In this document: one piece after another, positions 9,601 through 17,731 of the stretch
How the letters are laid out: each line of letters opens with the position of its first letter
Position numbering within the stretch: the stretch's first letter is position 1
From: Flavobacterium sp.
Lineage (GTDB): Bacteria; Bacteroidota; Bacteroidia; Flavobacteriales; Flavobacteriaceae
Direction of reading: 5' to 3'
Length of the DNA: 64,000 nucleotides
Assembly: GCA_015234525.1 (NCBI GenBank)
Contig: JADGMX010000041.1
Coordinates: 1-64,000, forward strand
Program-made: the position numbers and the translations under genes
Notes under the pieces: generated by a model
The model's input: the letters and a program-made list of their open reading frames with translations, nothing else
Database searches by the model: none
What the model was told of the DNA's origin: nothing

Positions 9601-10466
9601 ATCGGATCCATGATTTGCATCCGTTTCCCATTACCGCCCTGAACGGTGACATAATAATAGGATCGATCGGCATAAATGTTATTGTGCGTCTGACTTTCGG
9701 CATTCCAATTGTCAATACCTTCAGCATAGAAAAGAATGTAGTCTGAATTGTCAAACGATCCATCTTCTTCGCCAACTACCTGAATTGCGTTCTCGGCCAA
9801 ATCCATCGGATAGGAATTGCTGTTTGAAAGTGGCGCCATCCGACCACCGTTACCGTAAATTTTAATGTTCCGCGGATCAACGTTGGTGCTCATTCCGAGC
9901 GATTGAAGAAAGCTTCGCGATACACGGTACACGCCACTTTTCTCGACGTAGAAACGGTACCAATCGCCTGAAGCTAAAACCGAATTTGTAATTTCAGCAG
10001 GCGCACTTACATTTAAAAGTCGGTTTTTGCTACCTATTATAGTATAGGTAAAAGATTTTATCCGTTTGAACGAAGATCCTTCCTTAATAATAGGTGAAAT
10101 CGTTACGATAGCCGATTGTTTGTCACGGCTACGTCGATTTTGGATAGCTGGGTTGATTGATGATGGAACGAGTGACTGTTTTAAATCGCCAAGTTGTGAT
10201 TCGGCCAACGATTCATAAGCCACATTTGATATTTGCAACGAAGATTGATCGACCGCAAAATCTGTATTGACTAAAAATTTATAAAAAACACTTCCGTTAT
10301 GGCTGTCGTAAATGAAGCCATCCGATTTGATTTCTGGTAGCATGACCTCATAAGTTCCGTTCGAAATCTTAGAATTGTCGTGCCATTCAAGTACAATGTT
10401 ACCGGTGCTTTGGGAAAAAGCGGTTCCGATAAAAATTAAGAAAAAAAAAGTAAGAAGTTTTTTCAT
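6606..10466 (-). CDS. porU: Type IX secretion system C-terminal signal peptidase PorU
   Basis: Surface sortase of the T9SS that removes C-terminal sorting domains from cargo. The protein has a signal peptide (MKKLLTFFFLIFIGTAFS) and long beta-rich N-terminal regions, then a gingipain-like C25 protease domain. The catalytic His is H793 in NYLGHGGEDG and the nucleophile C827 in ITITCEFSRF, 34 residues apart, as expected for the family. The C-terminus has a FlgD-like fold (NYPNPFVSYTQF, then GKGVYVYKL). Length 1286 fits flavobacterial PorU. It diverges from gldJ across 206 bp and leads into porV, the arrangement known from Flavobacterium johnsoniae. Confidence 0.93.
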   Translation of the reverse strand: MKKLLTFFFLIFIGTAFSQSTGNIVLEWHDNSKISNGTYEVMLPEIKSDGFIYDSHNGSVFYKFLVNTDFAVDQSSLQISNVAYESLAESQLGDLKQSLVPSSINPAIQNRRSRDKQSAIVTISPIIKEGSSFKRIKSFTYTIIGSKNRLLNVSAPAEITNSVLASGDWYRFYVEKSGVYRVSRSFLQSLGMSTNVDPRNIKIYGNGGRMAPLSNSNSYPMDLAENAIQVVGEEDGSFDNSDYILFYAEGIDNWNAESQTHNNIYADRSYYYVTVQGGNGKRMQIMDPMLDSTLPITQISTFDDYQFHEKDLTNVVRLGRRWFGEPFNINNVQDFTFKFPNIVATAPVSLKVLAGAAAFNQTSFAIKANGQQVGTILIPPLADGTEMRANSLPANTTIPAAENITITVDYQNNGVPGSRSYLDYIILQASRNLKGYGKQFRFRYNSAATTSGLGEFSISTASGITQVWDISDIYNVTKSINTTGADFKFRAPLGEVREYIAVDQSDYYTPLKESKSRVANQNLKGTIFTNSQGAQDDVDYLIISPSSLITKAEKLANFHRTYSQLNVKVVSTESIYQEFGSGKQDIGAIRNFVKYVYHNAINPARKVKYLNLFGDASFDFKDRIPNNTNVIPIYHAMNSYSIGEASFATDDFFGMLDEDEGLIDTEGMSIGSYNLGGIDVAVGRMIVKDAKQADEMVQKVIDYHDIQSYGSWRNNYVFIADDADTTADASLQARQNQLATVIAAQKPWINVTKIFLDSYVQETSAGGNRYPLVRENLFNAFEKGALIFNYLGHGGEDGLSGERIWEKADGENLSNRYKYPLFITITCEFSRFDNPYRPTAGEYTYWNPRGGAIAMITTIRSIFQGPAEHFNDRLSQHLLAYQNNVNSNTYPTIAEALMNAKNQTPNPSTNVVTFLGDPALMLAIPKPNVVLTAVNGQPISGPIDNLQALSHVTLSGQITDELNNPISNYNGELAINIFDKQISRATLNNDGNAPAMNFSTNGETIFRGNASITNGQFQFGFVVPQDIRIPVGNGRISFYAKRNQLLEDKSGYNTTIKIGGINQNAVADNTGPKVRLYMNDETFVSGGITNESPFFLAFLEDEHGINTASGIGHDIVAILDGNESEPYLLNDYYETELDDFTKGKLRFPFRNLSKGLHTITFKAWDVYNNPVTAEIQFLVVGDESITLTNVLNYPNPFVSYTQFWFTHNRPFEPLDVQIQVLTVTGKVVWTRNQVINTEGFLSREITWDGRDDFGDKIGKGVYVYKLTVRSSVTNTQTEKYEKLVIL

Positions 10467-10546
10467 TAAAGGATTTAACGTTACTACGTCGAAATTATTA
10501 CGGTGGTAAAATTAATTATTACTGTCATATGAAATAATAATTATTT

Positions 10547-10554
10547 TAATTTTG
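10547..10554 (+). promoter_or_regulatory. Candidate -7 promoter box for gldJ
   Basis: TAATTTTG matches TAnnTTTG exactly, in the 206-bp divergent spacer between porU and gldJ. It would give a 5' leader of about 110 nt. No good -33 box is visible at the right spacing. Confidence 0.3.
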
Positions 10555-10672
10555 CGTTGAATTGAGGTACTCGCTGAATGGGTGCGAATTACAGATTTAA
10601 TAATTTTTAAAAGATGTTGCAGTTTAACGGTTATTTGTTATATTGCGCCACAAATTTATTACCTACTAAAGT

Positions 10673-12331
10673 ATGAAACTAAACAGATTTAAAACTATCA
10701 GATTAGTACTGCTCGCCGTGTTGGCTTTAGGCGTCACAAGCTGTAGTAAGAAGGGAAGTTCGAAGAACGCCTCCCGTGCCACAGGTTGGAAAATCAACGA
10801 TAGTAAAGGTGGTTTCCAGTATGCGTCGAACTTCAAGAAACAGGCTACTGCCCCGGGTCTTGTGATGGTTGAAGGTGGAACCTTTACAATGGGAAGGGTT
10901 CAAGATGATGTAATGCACGATTGGAACAACACCCCAAATCAGCAGCATGTCCAATCATTCTACATGGATGAGACTGAGGTGACAAACCTTATGTATATGG
11001 AATACCTGGATTGGTTGAAGCGCGTCTTCCCTCCGGATCAGGAAAATTACAAGCATATTTACGAAGGTGCTTTGCCTGATACTTTAGTTTGGAGAAACCG
11101 TTTAGGTTACAACGAAACCATGACTAACAACTATTTGAGACACCCGGCTTATGCGGAGTATCCTGTAGTAGGTGTTAACTGGATTCAAGCAGTTGAATTT
11201 AGTAAATGGAGAACAGATAGAGTTAACGAAAAGACTCTTGAGGATCAAAGATATCTTAAGAAAGATGCGAAATTGGAAGCATCTGCTGATAAGACCTTCA
11301 GTACAGAAACGTATCTAAACGCACCTACCAAAACTTTTGGTGGTGATGAAGATATCGTTTTGAAGCGTGGCCGTAAAGGTCAGGATAGTACAAATGTTTA
11401 CGCTCAGCGTACATCAGGACTCATTCTTCCTGAGTACCGTTTGCCAACTGAAGCTGAGTGGGAATATGCCGCTGCTGCTGATGTAGGTCAGAGAGAATAC
11501 AATATGTACAAAGGTCAGAAGAAATACCCATGGTCTGGAGCGTATACACGTTCTGGTAAGAGACAGGTTCGTGGTGATCAATTGGCTAACTTTAAACAAG
11601 GTAAAGGTGATTACGGTGGAATTGCAGGATGGTCTGATGACGGTGCTGATATTACCAACAAAGTTAAATCGTACCCTGCAAATGACTTTGGTCTTTATGA
11701 TATGGCTGGTAACGTAGCTGAATGGGTTGCCGATGTTTACAGACCAATAGTTGATGATGAAGCAAGTGACTTTAACTATTACCGTGGTAACGTTTACACC
11801 AAAAACAAAATTGGTGACGACGGAAAAGTTGAAATCGTAACCGCTGAGACACAGGTCTTCGATACTTTGGCTAACGGAAAGATTATGGCTCGTAACTATC
11901 CTGGTGAAATTGCTCAGGTGGCTATCGACGAAAATGAAACTTACCTCCGTCAAAACTTTGACAGATCTGATAACAGAAACTACCGTGATGGTGATAAGCA
12001 ATCAACGCGTTACTTCGACTTTGGAAGTTCTGACGAAGGTGAAGATGCCGCTGACGAAAAGAGAATGTACGATTCGCCACGTCACAATGTAACTACTGAT
12101 AGCCTTGGAAACATGGTTAGAAAATATGATAGATCTAGCAAGCGTACTACATTAATCAATGATGATGTTCGCGTTTACAAAGGTGGTTCTTGGAGAGATA
12201 GAGCTTACTGGTTAGATCCGGCGCAACGTCGCTACTTCCCGCAGGATATGGCAACTGATTACATCGGTTTCCGTTGTGCAATGTCGAGAGTAGGTCCAAA
12301 ATCTGACAAAAAGAAACGTCCTAGAAACTAA
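10673..12331 (+). CDS. gldJ: Gliding motility lipoprotein GldJ
   Basis: Outer-membrane-associated lipoprotein required for gliding and for stability of GldK and other T9SS parts. The lipobox is LGVTSC, with C24 the lipidated residue after a hydrophobic signal. The mature part is a formylglycine-generating-enzyme (sulfatase-modifying factor) fold: VEGGTFTMG near 65, DETEVTN near 100, LPTEAEWEYAA near 255, GLYDMAGNVAEWV near 340 and YKGGSWRDRAYW near the C-terminus. This fold is structural in Gld proteins, not catalytic. Length 552 fits. Codons look more biased than those of its neighbours, as expected of a well-expressed gene. Divergent from porU; a strong terminator follows. Confidence 0.94.
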   Translation: MKLNRFKTIRLVLLAVLALGVTSCSKKGSSKNASRATGWKINDSKGGFQYASNFKKQATAPGLVMVEGGTFTMGRVQDDVMHDWNNTPNQQHVQSFYMDETEVTNLMYMEYLDWLKRVFPPDQENYKHIYEGALPDTLVWRNRLGYNETMTNNYLRHPAYAEYPVVGVNWIQAVEFSKWRTDRVNEKTLEDQRYLKKDAKLEASADKTFSTETYLNAPTKTFGGDEDIVLKRGRKGQDSTNVYAQRTSGLILPEYRLPTEAEWEYAAAADVGQREYNMYKGQKKYPWSGAYTRSGKRQVRGDQLANFKQGKGDYGGIAGWSDDGADITNKVKSYPANDFGLYDMAGNVAEWVADVYRPIVDDEASDFNYYRGNVYTKNKIGDDGKVEIVTAETQVFDTLANGKIMARNYPGEIAQVAIDENETYLRQNFDRSDNRNYRDGDKQSTRYFDFGSSDEGEDAADEKRMYDSPRHNVTTDSLGNMVRKYDRSSKRTTLINDDVRVYKGGSWRDRAYWLDPAQRRYFPQDMATDYIGFRCAMSRVGPKSDKKKRPRN

Positions 12332-12348
12332 GAAATTTCGATACTCAA

Positions 12349-12382
12349 AATAAAAGCCCTGATTTCAGGGCTTTTATTATTT
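12349..12382 (+). terminator. Strong terminator after gldJ
   Basis: Perfect 13-bp stem: AATAAAAGCCCTG (12349-12361) against its complement at 12366-12378, loop ATTT, then TATTTTT. It separates gldJ from murF, which starts 20 nt later. Confidence 0.9.
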
Positions 12383-12402
12383 TTACACCTTATTAAGTAT
12401 TT

Positions 12403-13686
12403 ATGGAAATTGAAAGCTTACACAAGCTATTCTTAGAATGTAGTTCGGTGTCGACCGACACTAGAAAGATTGATGCCAACTCCATGTTTGTTGCTCTTAA
12501 AGGAGCCAATTTTGATGCTAATACCTTTGCCGAAGAAGCACTGAAAAAAGGCGCCAAATATGTCATTATTGACAATGAGGATTATTATATCGATAGTCGC
12601 ACGATACTAGTTTCCGATTCGCTTGTTGCTTTGCAGGAGTTGGGGAAATTTCACCGGTCCTATTTAAAATTGCCAATCATCGGACTTACCGGCAGTAATG
12701 GCAAAACTACCACCAAGGAGCTTATTCAGGTTGTCTTGCGCAAGAAATTCAACGTTAAGGCGACGTTTGGTAACTTAAATAATCACATCGGAGTGCCACT
12801 TACGTTGTTGTCATTTAGCGATTCGACTGAAATCGGAATTGTTGAAATGGGTGCTAATCACCAACGTGAAATTGCCTTCCTTTCTGATTTAGCAATGCCT
12901 GATTTTGGATATATCACAAACTTTGGGAAGGCGCATCTTGAGGGATTTGGTGGCGTAGAAGGCGTGGTTAAAGGCAAAAAAGAGTTGTACGATCATTTGC
13001 GGCTAAACCGAAAACTGGCCTTCGTTAATCTGGACGATCCGATCCAGAGCGAGCAGTCGGCAGATCTTGAACGATACACTTTTGGCTCTGGTCGATCGCA
13101 ATATGATGTGAATTTCTCAGACCTTTCGGCTGACCCGTTTGTTTTTTTAAACTTTGAAGGAGTGATTGTGAAATCCAATTTACTTGGGGGATATAATTCC
13201 AATAACATTATGGCTGCGATAGCCATCGGAACGTATTTCGGTGTCTCAAATCAAGACATCGTTGACGCGATTGAATCGTATTCGCCCAATAACAACAGGT
13301 CGCAGTTGATGATTAAAGGTTCAAATCAGATTATTTTGGATGCGTATAATGCAAATCCGAGTAGCATGGCCGCAGCTTTAAACGTGTTTGTTTCGATGAA
13401 AGGCGATCGGAAAGTTGCAATTCTGGGCGATATGTTTGAGCTTGGCGAGGAAAGCGCAAGTGAACATGCTCAGATGATCAACTCAGTTTTAGAGGCCCGT
13501 AACATCCAATTTTTATTTGTCGGGAATGAATTTTCGAAAGTGCAAATTCAGGCAGATCATTTCAATTATTTTCCGGATTTTGGTTCGGTTGAAACCTTTT
13601 TGCGGGCAAATCCAATTACCGATTCGACGATTTTAATTAAAGGTTCCCGCGGTATGGCTCTCGAGCGAGTTTTGAATATCATTTAA
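12403..13686 (+). CDS. murF: UDP-N-acetylmuramoyl-tripeptide--D-Ala-D-Ala ligase
   Basis: Last cytoplasmic Mur ligase: adds D-Ala-D-Ala to UDP-MurNAc-tripeptide using ATP. The N-terminal UDP-binding domain has SVSTDTRKID followed by FVALKGANFD. The ATP loop is GLTGSNGKTTTKE (94-106, K101). The central domain contains VEMGANHQREI and NFGKAHLEGF. The C-terminal ligase domain has ILDAYNANPSSMAAAL, the MurF-type D-Ala-D-Ala region, and LGDMFELG. Length 427 is normal for Bacteroidota. It lies after the gldJ terminator, so it needs its own promoter or read-through. Confidence 0.95.
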   Translation: MEIESLHKLFLECSSVSTDTRKIDANSMFVALKGANFDANTFAEEALKKGAKYVIIDNEDYYIDSRTILVSDSLVALQELGKFHRSYLKLPIIGLTGSNGKTTTKELIQVVLRKKFNVKATFGNLNNHIGVPLTLLSFSDSTEIGIVEMGANHQREIAFLSDLAMPDFGYITNFGKAHLEGFGGVEGVVKGKKELYDHLRLNRKLAFVNLDDPIQSEQSADLERYTFGSGRSQYDVNFSDLSADPFVFLNFEGVIVKSNLLGGYNSNNIMAAIAIGTYFGVSNQDIVDAIESYSPNNNRSQLMIKGSNQIILDAYNANPSSMAAALNVFVSMKGDRKVAILGDMFELGEESASEHAQMINSVLEARNIQFLFVGNEFSKVQIQADHFNYFPDFGSVETFLRANPITDSTILIKGSRGMALERVLNII

Positions 13687-13695
13687 ACCATCGTG

Positions 13696-13781
13696 CCCTA
13701 GCCCCGATTGAAGCGGCATCCTTTTGCCGGCAAACAATAGTGGCGCCGGGAAAAGATATAGCGGAAAGCGGGATTAGCTTC
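13696..13781. repeat. Palindromic element copy 2 (type A)
   Basis: Left arm CCCTAGCCCCGATTGAAGCGG, then CATCC. Central stem CTTTT-G-CCGGC against GCCGG-G-AAAAG. Right arm is GATATAGCGGAAAGCGGG followed by ATTAGCTTC. It lies between the converging murF and the small gene at 13844. Confidence 0.85.
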
Positions 13782-13788
13782 GAATAAT

Positions 13789-13824
13789 CAATAAAAAAAG
13801 GGAGCAAAATAAACTGCTCCCTTT
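13789..13824 (-). terminator. Terminator for the gdhA-side operon
   Basis: Stem AAAGGGAGCA (13797-13806) against TGCTCCCTTT (13815-13824). On the minus strand it is followed by a T-rich run, so it ends the transcript from 13844; it may also stop murF. Confidence 0.75.
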
Positions 13825-13843
13825 GGTGAAATAAAAAACGAAA

Positions 13844-14254
13844 TTAATAATTGTACTTCGTTCGCAGGAATGAGAACATTCGTTTTTTGAACGCCTTGTA
13901 GTGCGAGAAATGATCCTCGATATCGGCTTTAAAACGTGCGTGGTCATTCAGGAAATAGGTTTCGCACTCGAGATTATCGCATTCGCGCATGCCTTCGAGA
14001 TTGTTGCTGAACGAGAGAAATTGCTTTTGGACAATTTTGTTGCTCTTCTTAACATCAGAAATGCCGTTGAGCAAATTCCGGTAGTCATTAGCATTCCATG
14101 TGGCAAGTTCTTTTAAATGCGAATTGATTAGATTTCTGAAAAAGATCATTTCAACATTGATGATCTCGATTTCTTCTTTCCATCGTTTAAGGTCGTTCAC
14201 CATGAATTCACGGTGAATTTCCTCAGGATGATGGCCCATTACCGCGTCCTCCAT
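13844..14254 (-). CDS. Small helical hypothetical protein
   Basis: Family not recognised. The 136-residue product is highly charged and looks almost all helical (NDLKRWKEEIEIINVEM, then segments rich in Lys, Asn and Glu), ending RMFSFLRTKYNY. No signal peptide or membrane segment. It begins 2 nt after the stop of the GreA/Rnk-type gene, so the two are translated from one message, and a terminator follows it. The pairing suggests a cytoplasmic role linked to its neighbour, perhaps stress or transcription related; that is inference from position only. Confidence 0.75.
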   Translation of the reverse strand: MEDAVMGHHPEEIHREFMVNDLKRWKEEIEIINVEMIFFRNLINSHLKELATWNANDYRNLLNGISDVKKSNKIVQKQFLSFSNNLEGMRECDNLECETYFLNDHARFKADIEDHFSHYKAFKKRMFSFLRTKYNY

Positions 14255-14256
14255 GT

Positions 14257-14667
14257 TTATGCTATTTTAGTTTCTGGTGCCGTTTGCTGGACACTAAGGA
14301 TTTTTATTGCCTGAAGTCCGTTAGGAAACTGCCACATTACTTGGTCGTCTGCAGCATAACCGATAAGCGCCAAGCCCATTGGAGCGAGAATCGAGATTTT
14401 ATTTGACGCCACGTCGCTTTTTTCAGGCGAAACCAGCGTCACAGTTCGTTCTTTTCCGTCGGGGAAAGCGATCTTGACAGTTGAATTGAGTCGGACAACA
14501 TCGGCCGGCATTTCGTCGGCATTGAGCTTTTTTGCATCCTTTAGTTCGGATAGCAATTTAGCGACCGACGCCTGGTAGGTTTCATCCTTACGGTTGTGAG
14601 ACATACCAATCATCTGGATCAGATTATCGTTTTCTTTTGTTTCTATTATTAATGCACCGTACTTCAT
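14257..14667 (-). CDS. GreA/GreB C-terminal-domain protein, Rnk-like
   Basis: Contains the FKBP-like C-terminal fold of Gre factors without the full N-terminal coiled coil: VRLNSTVKIAFPDGKERTV around 63-81, VSPEKSDVASNKISILAPM around 84-102, and ALIGYAADDQVMWQFPNG near 105-122. In Rnk-type proteins this domain contacts RNA polymerase's secondary channel. The N-terminal ~50 residues are short and charged, as in Rnk. The usual transcript-cleavage acidic tip is not evident, so cleavage activity should not be assumed. It sits between gdhA upstream and the helical protein downstream, all minus strand. Confidence 0.8.
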   Translation of the reverse strand: MKYGALIIETKENDNLIQMIGMSHNRKDETYQASVAKLLSELKDAKKLNADEMPADVVRLNSTVKIAFPDGKERTVTLVSPEKSDVASNKISILAPMGLALIGYAADDQVMWQFPNGLQAIKILSVQQTAPETKIA

Positions 14668-14685
14668 AGTCAGTCCTTGAATTTG

Positions 14686-15969
14686 TTATGGGAAGATTCC
14701 CCTTTGCGTGTAAGCAGTTTCGATTCTCGACAAAGCCAACATATAAGCAGCTGTACGGAAATCGCGGTTTGCTTCTTCGGCGATTGCGTCTACTTTCAGG
14801 TAGTTTTCGGTGAATTTCTTCTCGATTCTTGCCATGATTTCGTCTAAATGCCAAACTTCTCCGCTACGGTTTTGTAGCCATTCGAAATAGCTACCGATCA
14901 CACCACCTGAGTTACAAAGAATGTCCGGGATGATGGTGATATTGTTAGCCAATAGGATTTTTTCGCCGTCGATGTCAGTTGGTCCGTTAGCGCCTTCAGC
15001 GACAACAGAAGCTTTGATTTTGTGTGCGTTTTCGCCGGTAATCTGGTTACCCAATGCTGCCGGGATTACGATGTCGCAGTCCATTCCGAAGAAATCAGCA
15101 GGAGTCATTTCTTCTGCTCCTTCGAAACCTTTGATCGAACCTTTGCGAGGTTTTGAGTGATCAAATAAGTTCTCGACATTAATTCCGTTCGCGTTTGTAA
15201 GTGTTGCGTGAGCATCTTGTACTGCGATAAGGATTGCACCGTCGTTTACCATGAAGTGAGATGCCCAATAACCTACGTTTCCAAAACCTTGAACGATGAA
15301 TTTTTTACCTGCAAGGGTTTCGTTTCTTTTTTTGAATGCCAATCGAAGTGAAAGGTAAACTCCGAATCCAGTCGCACGATCACGGCCTTCAAGTCCGCCG
15401 AAACCAACTGGTTTTCCGGTTACAACGTGTCTATTCATCGAGCGTTCTGCCGGACGTTTTGTGGACATGTACGTATCGGCCATCCAGGCCATTGTTTGTT
15501 CGTTGGTGTTTACGTCCGGAGCAGGAATATCGTGCTCAGGTCCGATGTTGTCACCAAGTGCAAACGTAAATCGGCGTGTAATTCTTTCTAATTCGCCAAG
15601 AGAGTAGTTTCTGGGGTCGATTTTGATTCCACCCTTTGCACCACCGTATGGAAGTCCGGCCAAAGCGGTTTTCCAAGTCATCCACATCGCAAGCGCACGC
15701 GCATCGTCGATATCGATAGTTGAATGGTAACGCAATCCACCTTTGAATGGTCCAAGCACGTTGTTGTGCTGAACGCGGTATCCGGTGAAAATTTCAACCG
15801 CACCGTTGTCCATCTTCACTGGGAAATTTACAACGATTTCGTTATGGGTTATTGAAAGAATTTTTCGCACGTCAGCCTGCAAATTCATTGCATCCGCAGT
15901 TTCGTTGAATTGACGCATTACAACTTCGTGCATGCTTGGCTTTTTTTCAGCCTTTTGTACAGTCTCCAT
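14686..15969 (-). CDS. Glutamate dehydrogenase (Glu/Leu/Phe/Val family)
   Basis: Oxidative deamination of glutamate to 2-oxoglutarate, or the reverse. The substrate domain has GPFKGGLRYH (73-82) and PYGGAKGGI with catalytic K112. The Rossmann domain carries IVQGFGNVGYWASH. The later PAALGNQITGENAHKIKA and GANGPTDIDGEKIL are those of hexameric GDH, and the 427-residue length fits GDH-2-type NAD(P) enzymes. Cofactor preference cannot be set by eye. A second, more distant paralogue lies at 25388-26614. Start is the ATG at 15969; an unexplained 436-bp spacer lies upstream. Confidence 0.9.
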   Translation of the reverse strand: METVQKAEKKPSMHEVVMRQFNETADAMNLQADVRKILSITHNEIVVNFPVKMDNGAVEIFTGYRVQHNNVLGPFKGGLRYHSTIDIDDARALAMWMTWKTALAGLPYGGAKGGIKIDPRNYSLGELERITRRFTFALGDNIGPEHDIPAPDVNTNEQTMAWMADTYMSTKRPAERSMNRHVVTGKPVGFGGLEGRDRATGFGVYLSLRLAFKKRNETLAGKKFIVQGFGNVGYWASHFMVNDGAILIAVQDAHATLTNANGINVENLFDHSKPRKGSIKGFEGAEEMTPADFFGMDCDIVIPAALGNQITGENAHKIKASVVAEGANGPTDIDGEKILLANNITIIPDILCNSGGVIGSYFEWLQNRSGEVWHLDEIMARIEKKFTENYLKVDAIAEEANRDFRTAAYMLALSRIETAYTQRGIFP

Positions 15970-16405
15970 TTAATATTAGTGTTGACAATTAAATTTATAA
16001 GTGTTGTTGCCAAAGCAACGGTTGATTCACATAATGCAATTTCATTTCAATATCAAAAGCAAGAACACAACCCGCTGAGACGAATACCTAAATATTTCGA
16101 CTCCGCGCGCGACATTCCGAGCCAATGATCGAACACGTCATCGGGACAGTTTAAATCTGCAATACATTATCAGCGACGAGTCGCCGGACCGCCTTTAGTC
16201 AAACTGCATGCCGTTAAACTGTTGTAATTTCGACCGACTGATAGTCAGAACGTTACATTTAAAACCGTGCAACAGTCCTTAAAAATCGCCGGGGCAAAAC
16301 TACCCGATCGATACAATCATCCCCGATTTGCACATATTGAAAAATATGGCTTCAAAAATGATTATTCGACAAAGATACTAAGTTACAAATAATAATAATA
16401 GCAGT
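15970..16405. other. Long intergenic spacer, nothing recognised
   Basis: There are 436 bases between the gdhA start and the response-regulator stop. I see a small hairpin GTTGC/GCAAC near 16006-16019 and an AT-rich run near 16385-16400, but no gene, RNA gene, palindromic element or clear promoter box. It should contain the gdhA promoter. Confidence 0.5.
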
Positions 16406-17731
16406 TTAAAGCAATTTCAGCCGTAATGTTTTACGATCGATTTGAAGAATTTCGGCCGCCTTGGTTTTGTTATTGCCAACTGCCGCCAAAACTTTATTAA
16501 TATGCTGCTTTTCGACCTCTTTTAGCGGTTGAAGCGTAGGTTGGCCTAGCGGCGCATCGTATTTCAGATATTCCGGTAAATCCTCAACATCGATTCGGCT
16601 GCCACTCAGAATGATTAAGCGCTGGATGACATTTTCAAATTCCCTGACATTGCCCGGCCAGGAGTGTCGTTGCAGCAATTTCAGCGCGGTGGGCGTAATT
16701 TCAGCCAGGGGTTTGTTGTATTCCAACGCGTATTTTTTCAGCATAATTTCCGCCAGTGGAACGATGTCCTCGACGCGCTCACGAAGCGGCTTGGTTTCGA
16801 TCGCAACCACATTAAGCCGATAATATAGATCTTCCCTGAAACCACCGGAATTGATAAGCGACTGCAAATTGCTGTTGGTCGCGGCTATGATTCGCAACTG
16901 AACTTTTTTCGGAGTTCGGGAGCCGATCATCGTAATTTCTTTTTCCTGTAACACCCGAAGCAACGCAGTTTGCACATGTAATGGCGCGGTGCCTATTTCA
17001 TCAAGGAAAATCGTTCCGCCGTTTGCCGCTTGAAAAAGTCCCTCGCGCGTTTCGGTCGCACCCGTAAATGCGCCTTTCACATATCCAAATAACTCGCTTT
17101 CCAGTAAATTCTCCGGAATAGCGCCACAGTTCACAGCGATAAACGGATTAGCTGCAAACGATCCCTTATAATGAATAGCTCGAGCAACGAGTTCCTTCCC
17201 GGTTCCGCTTTCGCCGGTAATCAACACCGTAGCGCGATTGTCCTTTACCCGTTCAATGATGTCGATCAGATCGGTCAGCGATTTCGACGAACCTACCATT
17301 CCGGCATAATTAACTACTTTCAGCGATTGCGCCGCTTTTACCGCAGGACGCTTCAATACCCGGTCGCCGACCATGTTTTCGATTGCGCGGTGAAACTCAT
17401 CTGAAGTAAATGGTTTTACCAGGTATTCGAGCGCTCCTGACTTTAATGAATCAACCGCACTGTCAATCGACGGATAACCGGTAATCACCAATTTTGCAAC
17501 CGTCGGAAACTGTTCGTTCGCATATTTTATAAGCTCGATTCCGTTGATCCCTGGCATTTGCAGATCGGTGATAAGCAAATCGATCGAGTTGCTTTTTAGG
17601 ATCTCGACCGCTTCAGTCACCGACGATGCTTTATACGTATGAAAATTCATCGATTTTAAGTTTCGATGAAGCAATTCCAGCATGTCGTAGTCGTCATCGA
17701 CGATCAATACATTTTCTTTATTCAATGTCAT
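16406..17731 (-). CDS. Sigma-54-dependent response regulator (NtrC family)
   Basis: Phosphorylation-controlled activator of sigma-54 promoters. Receiver domain 1-125 with the acidic pocket VDDD (11-14), phospho-acceptor D56 and K107. The AAA+ domain has Walker A GESGTGKE (173-180), the sigma-54-contact loop GAFTGA (220-225) and Walker B IFLDEIG with D244/E245. A Fis-type helix-turn-helix ends the protein (NNKTKAAEILQIDRKTL). All key residues are present. Its start overlaps the kinase stop as ATGA. No clear -24/-12 promoter was found near the pair, so the target genes are unknown. Confidence 0.93.
   Translation of the reverse strand: MTLNKENVLIVDDDYDMLELLHRNLKSMNFHTYKASSVTEAVEILKSNSIDLLITDLQMPGINGIELIKYANEQFPTVAKLVITGYPSIDSAVDSLKSGALEYLVKPFTSDEFHRAIENMVGDRVLKRPAVKAAQSLKVVNYAGMVGSSKSLTDLIDIIERVKDNRATVLITGESGTGKELVARAIHYKGSFAANPFIAVNCGAIPENLLESELFGYVKGAFTGATETREGLFQAANGGTIFLDEIGTAPLHVQTALLRVLQEKEITMIGSRTPKKVQLRIIAATNSNLQSLINSGGFREDLYYRLNVVAIETKPLRERVEDIVPLAEIMLKKYALEYNKPLAEITPTALKLLQRHSWPGNVREFENVIQRLIILSGSRIDVEDLPEYLKYDAPLGQPTLQPLKEVEKQHINKVLAAVGNNKTKAAEILQIDRKTLRLKLL

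Noticed and set aside
11414..12001. 195-codon minus-strand ORF inside gldJ
   Set aside because: Valine/isoleucine-rich shadow of the gldJ coding frame; no domain, no start context.
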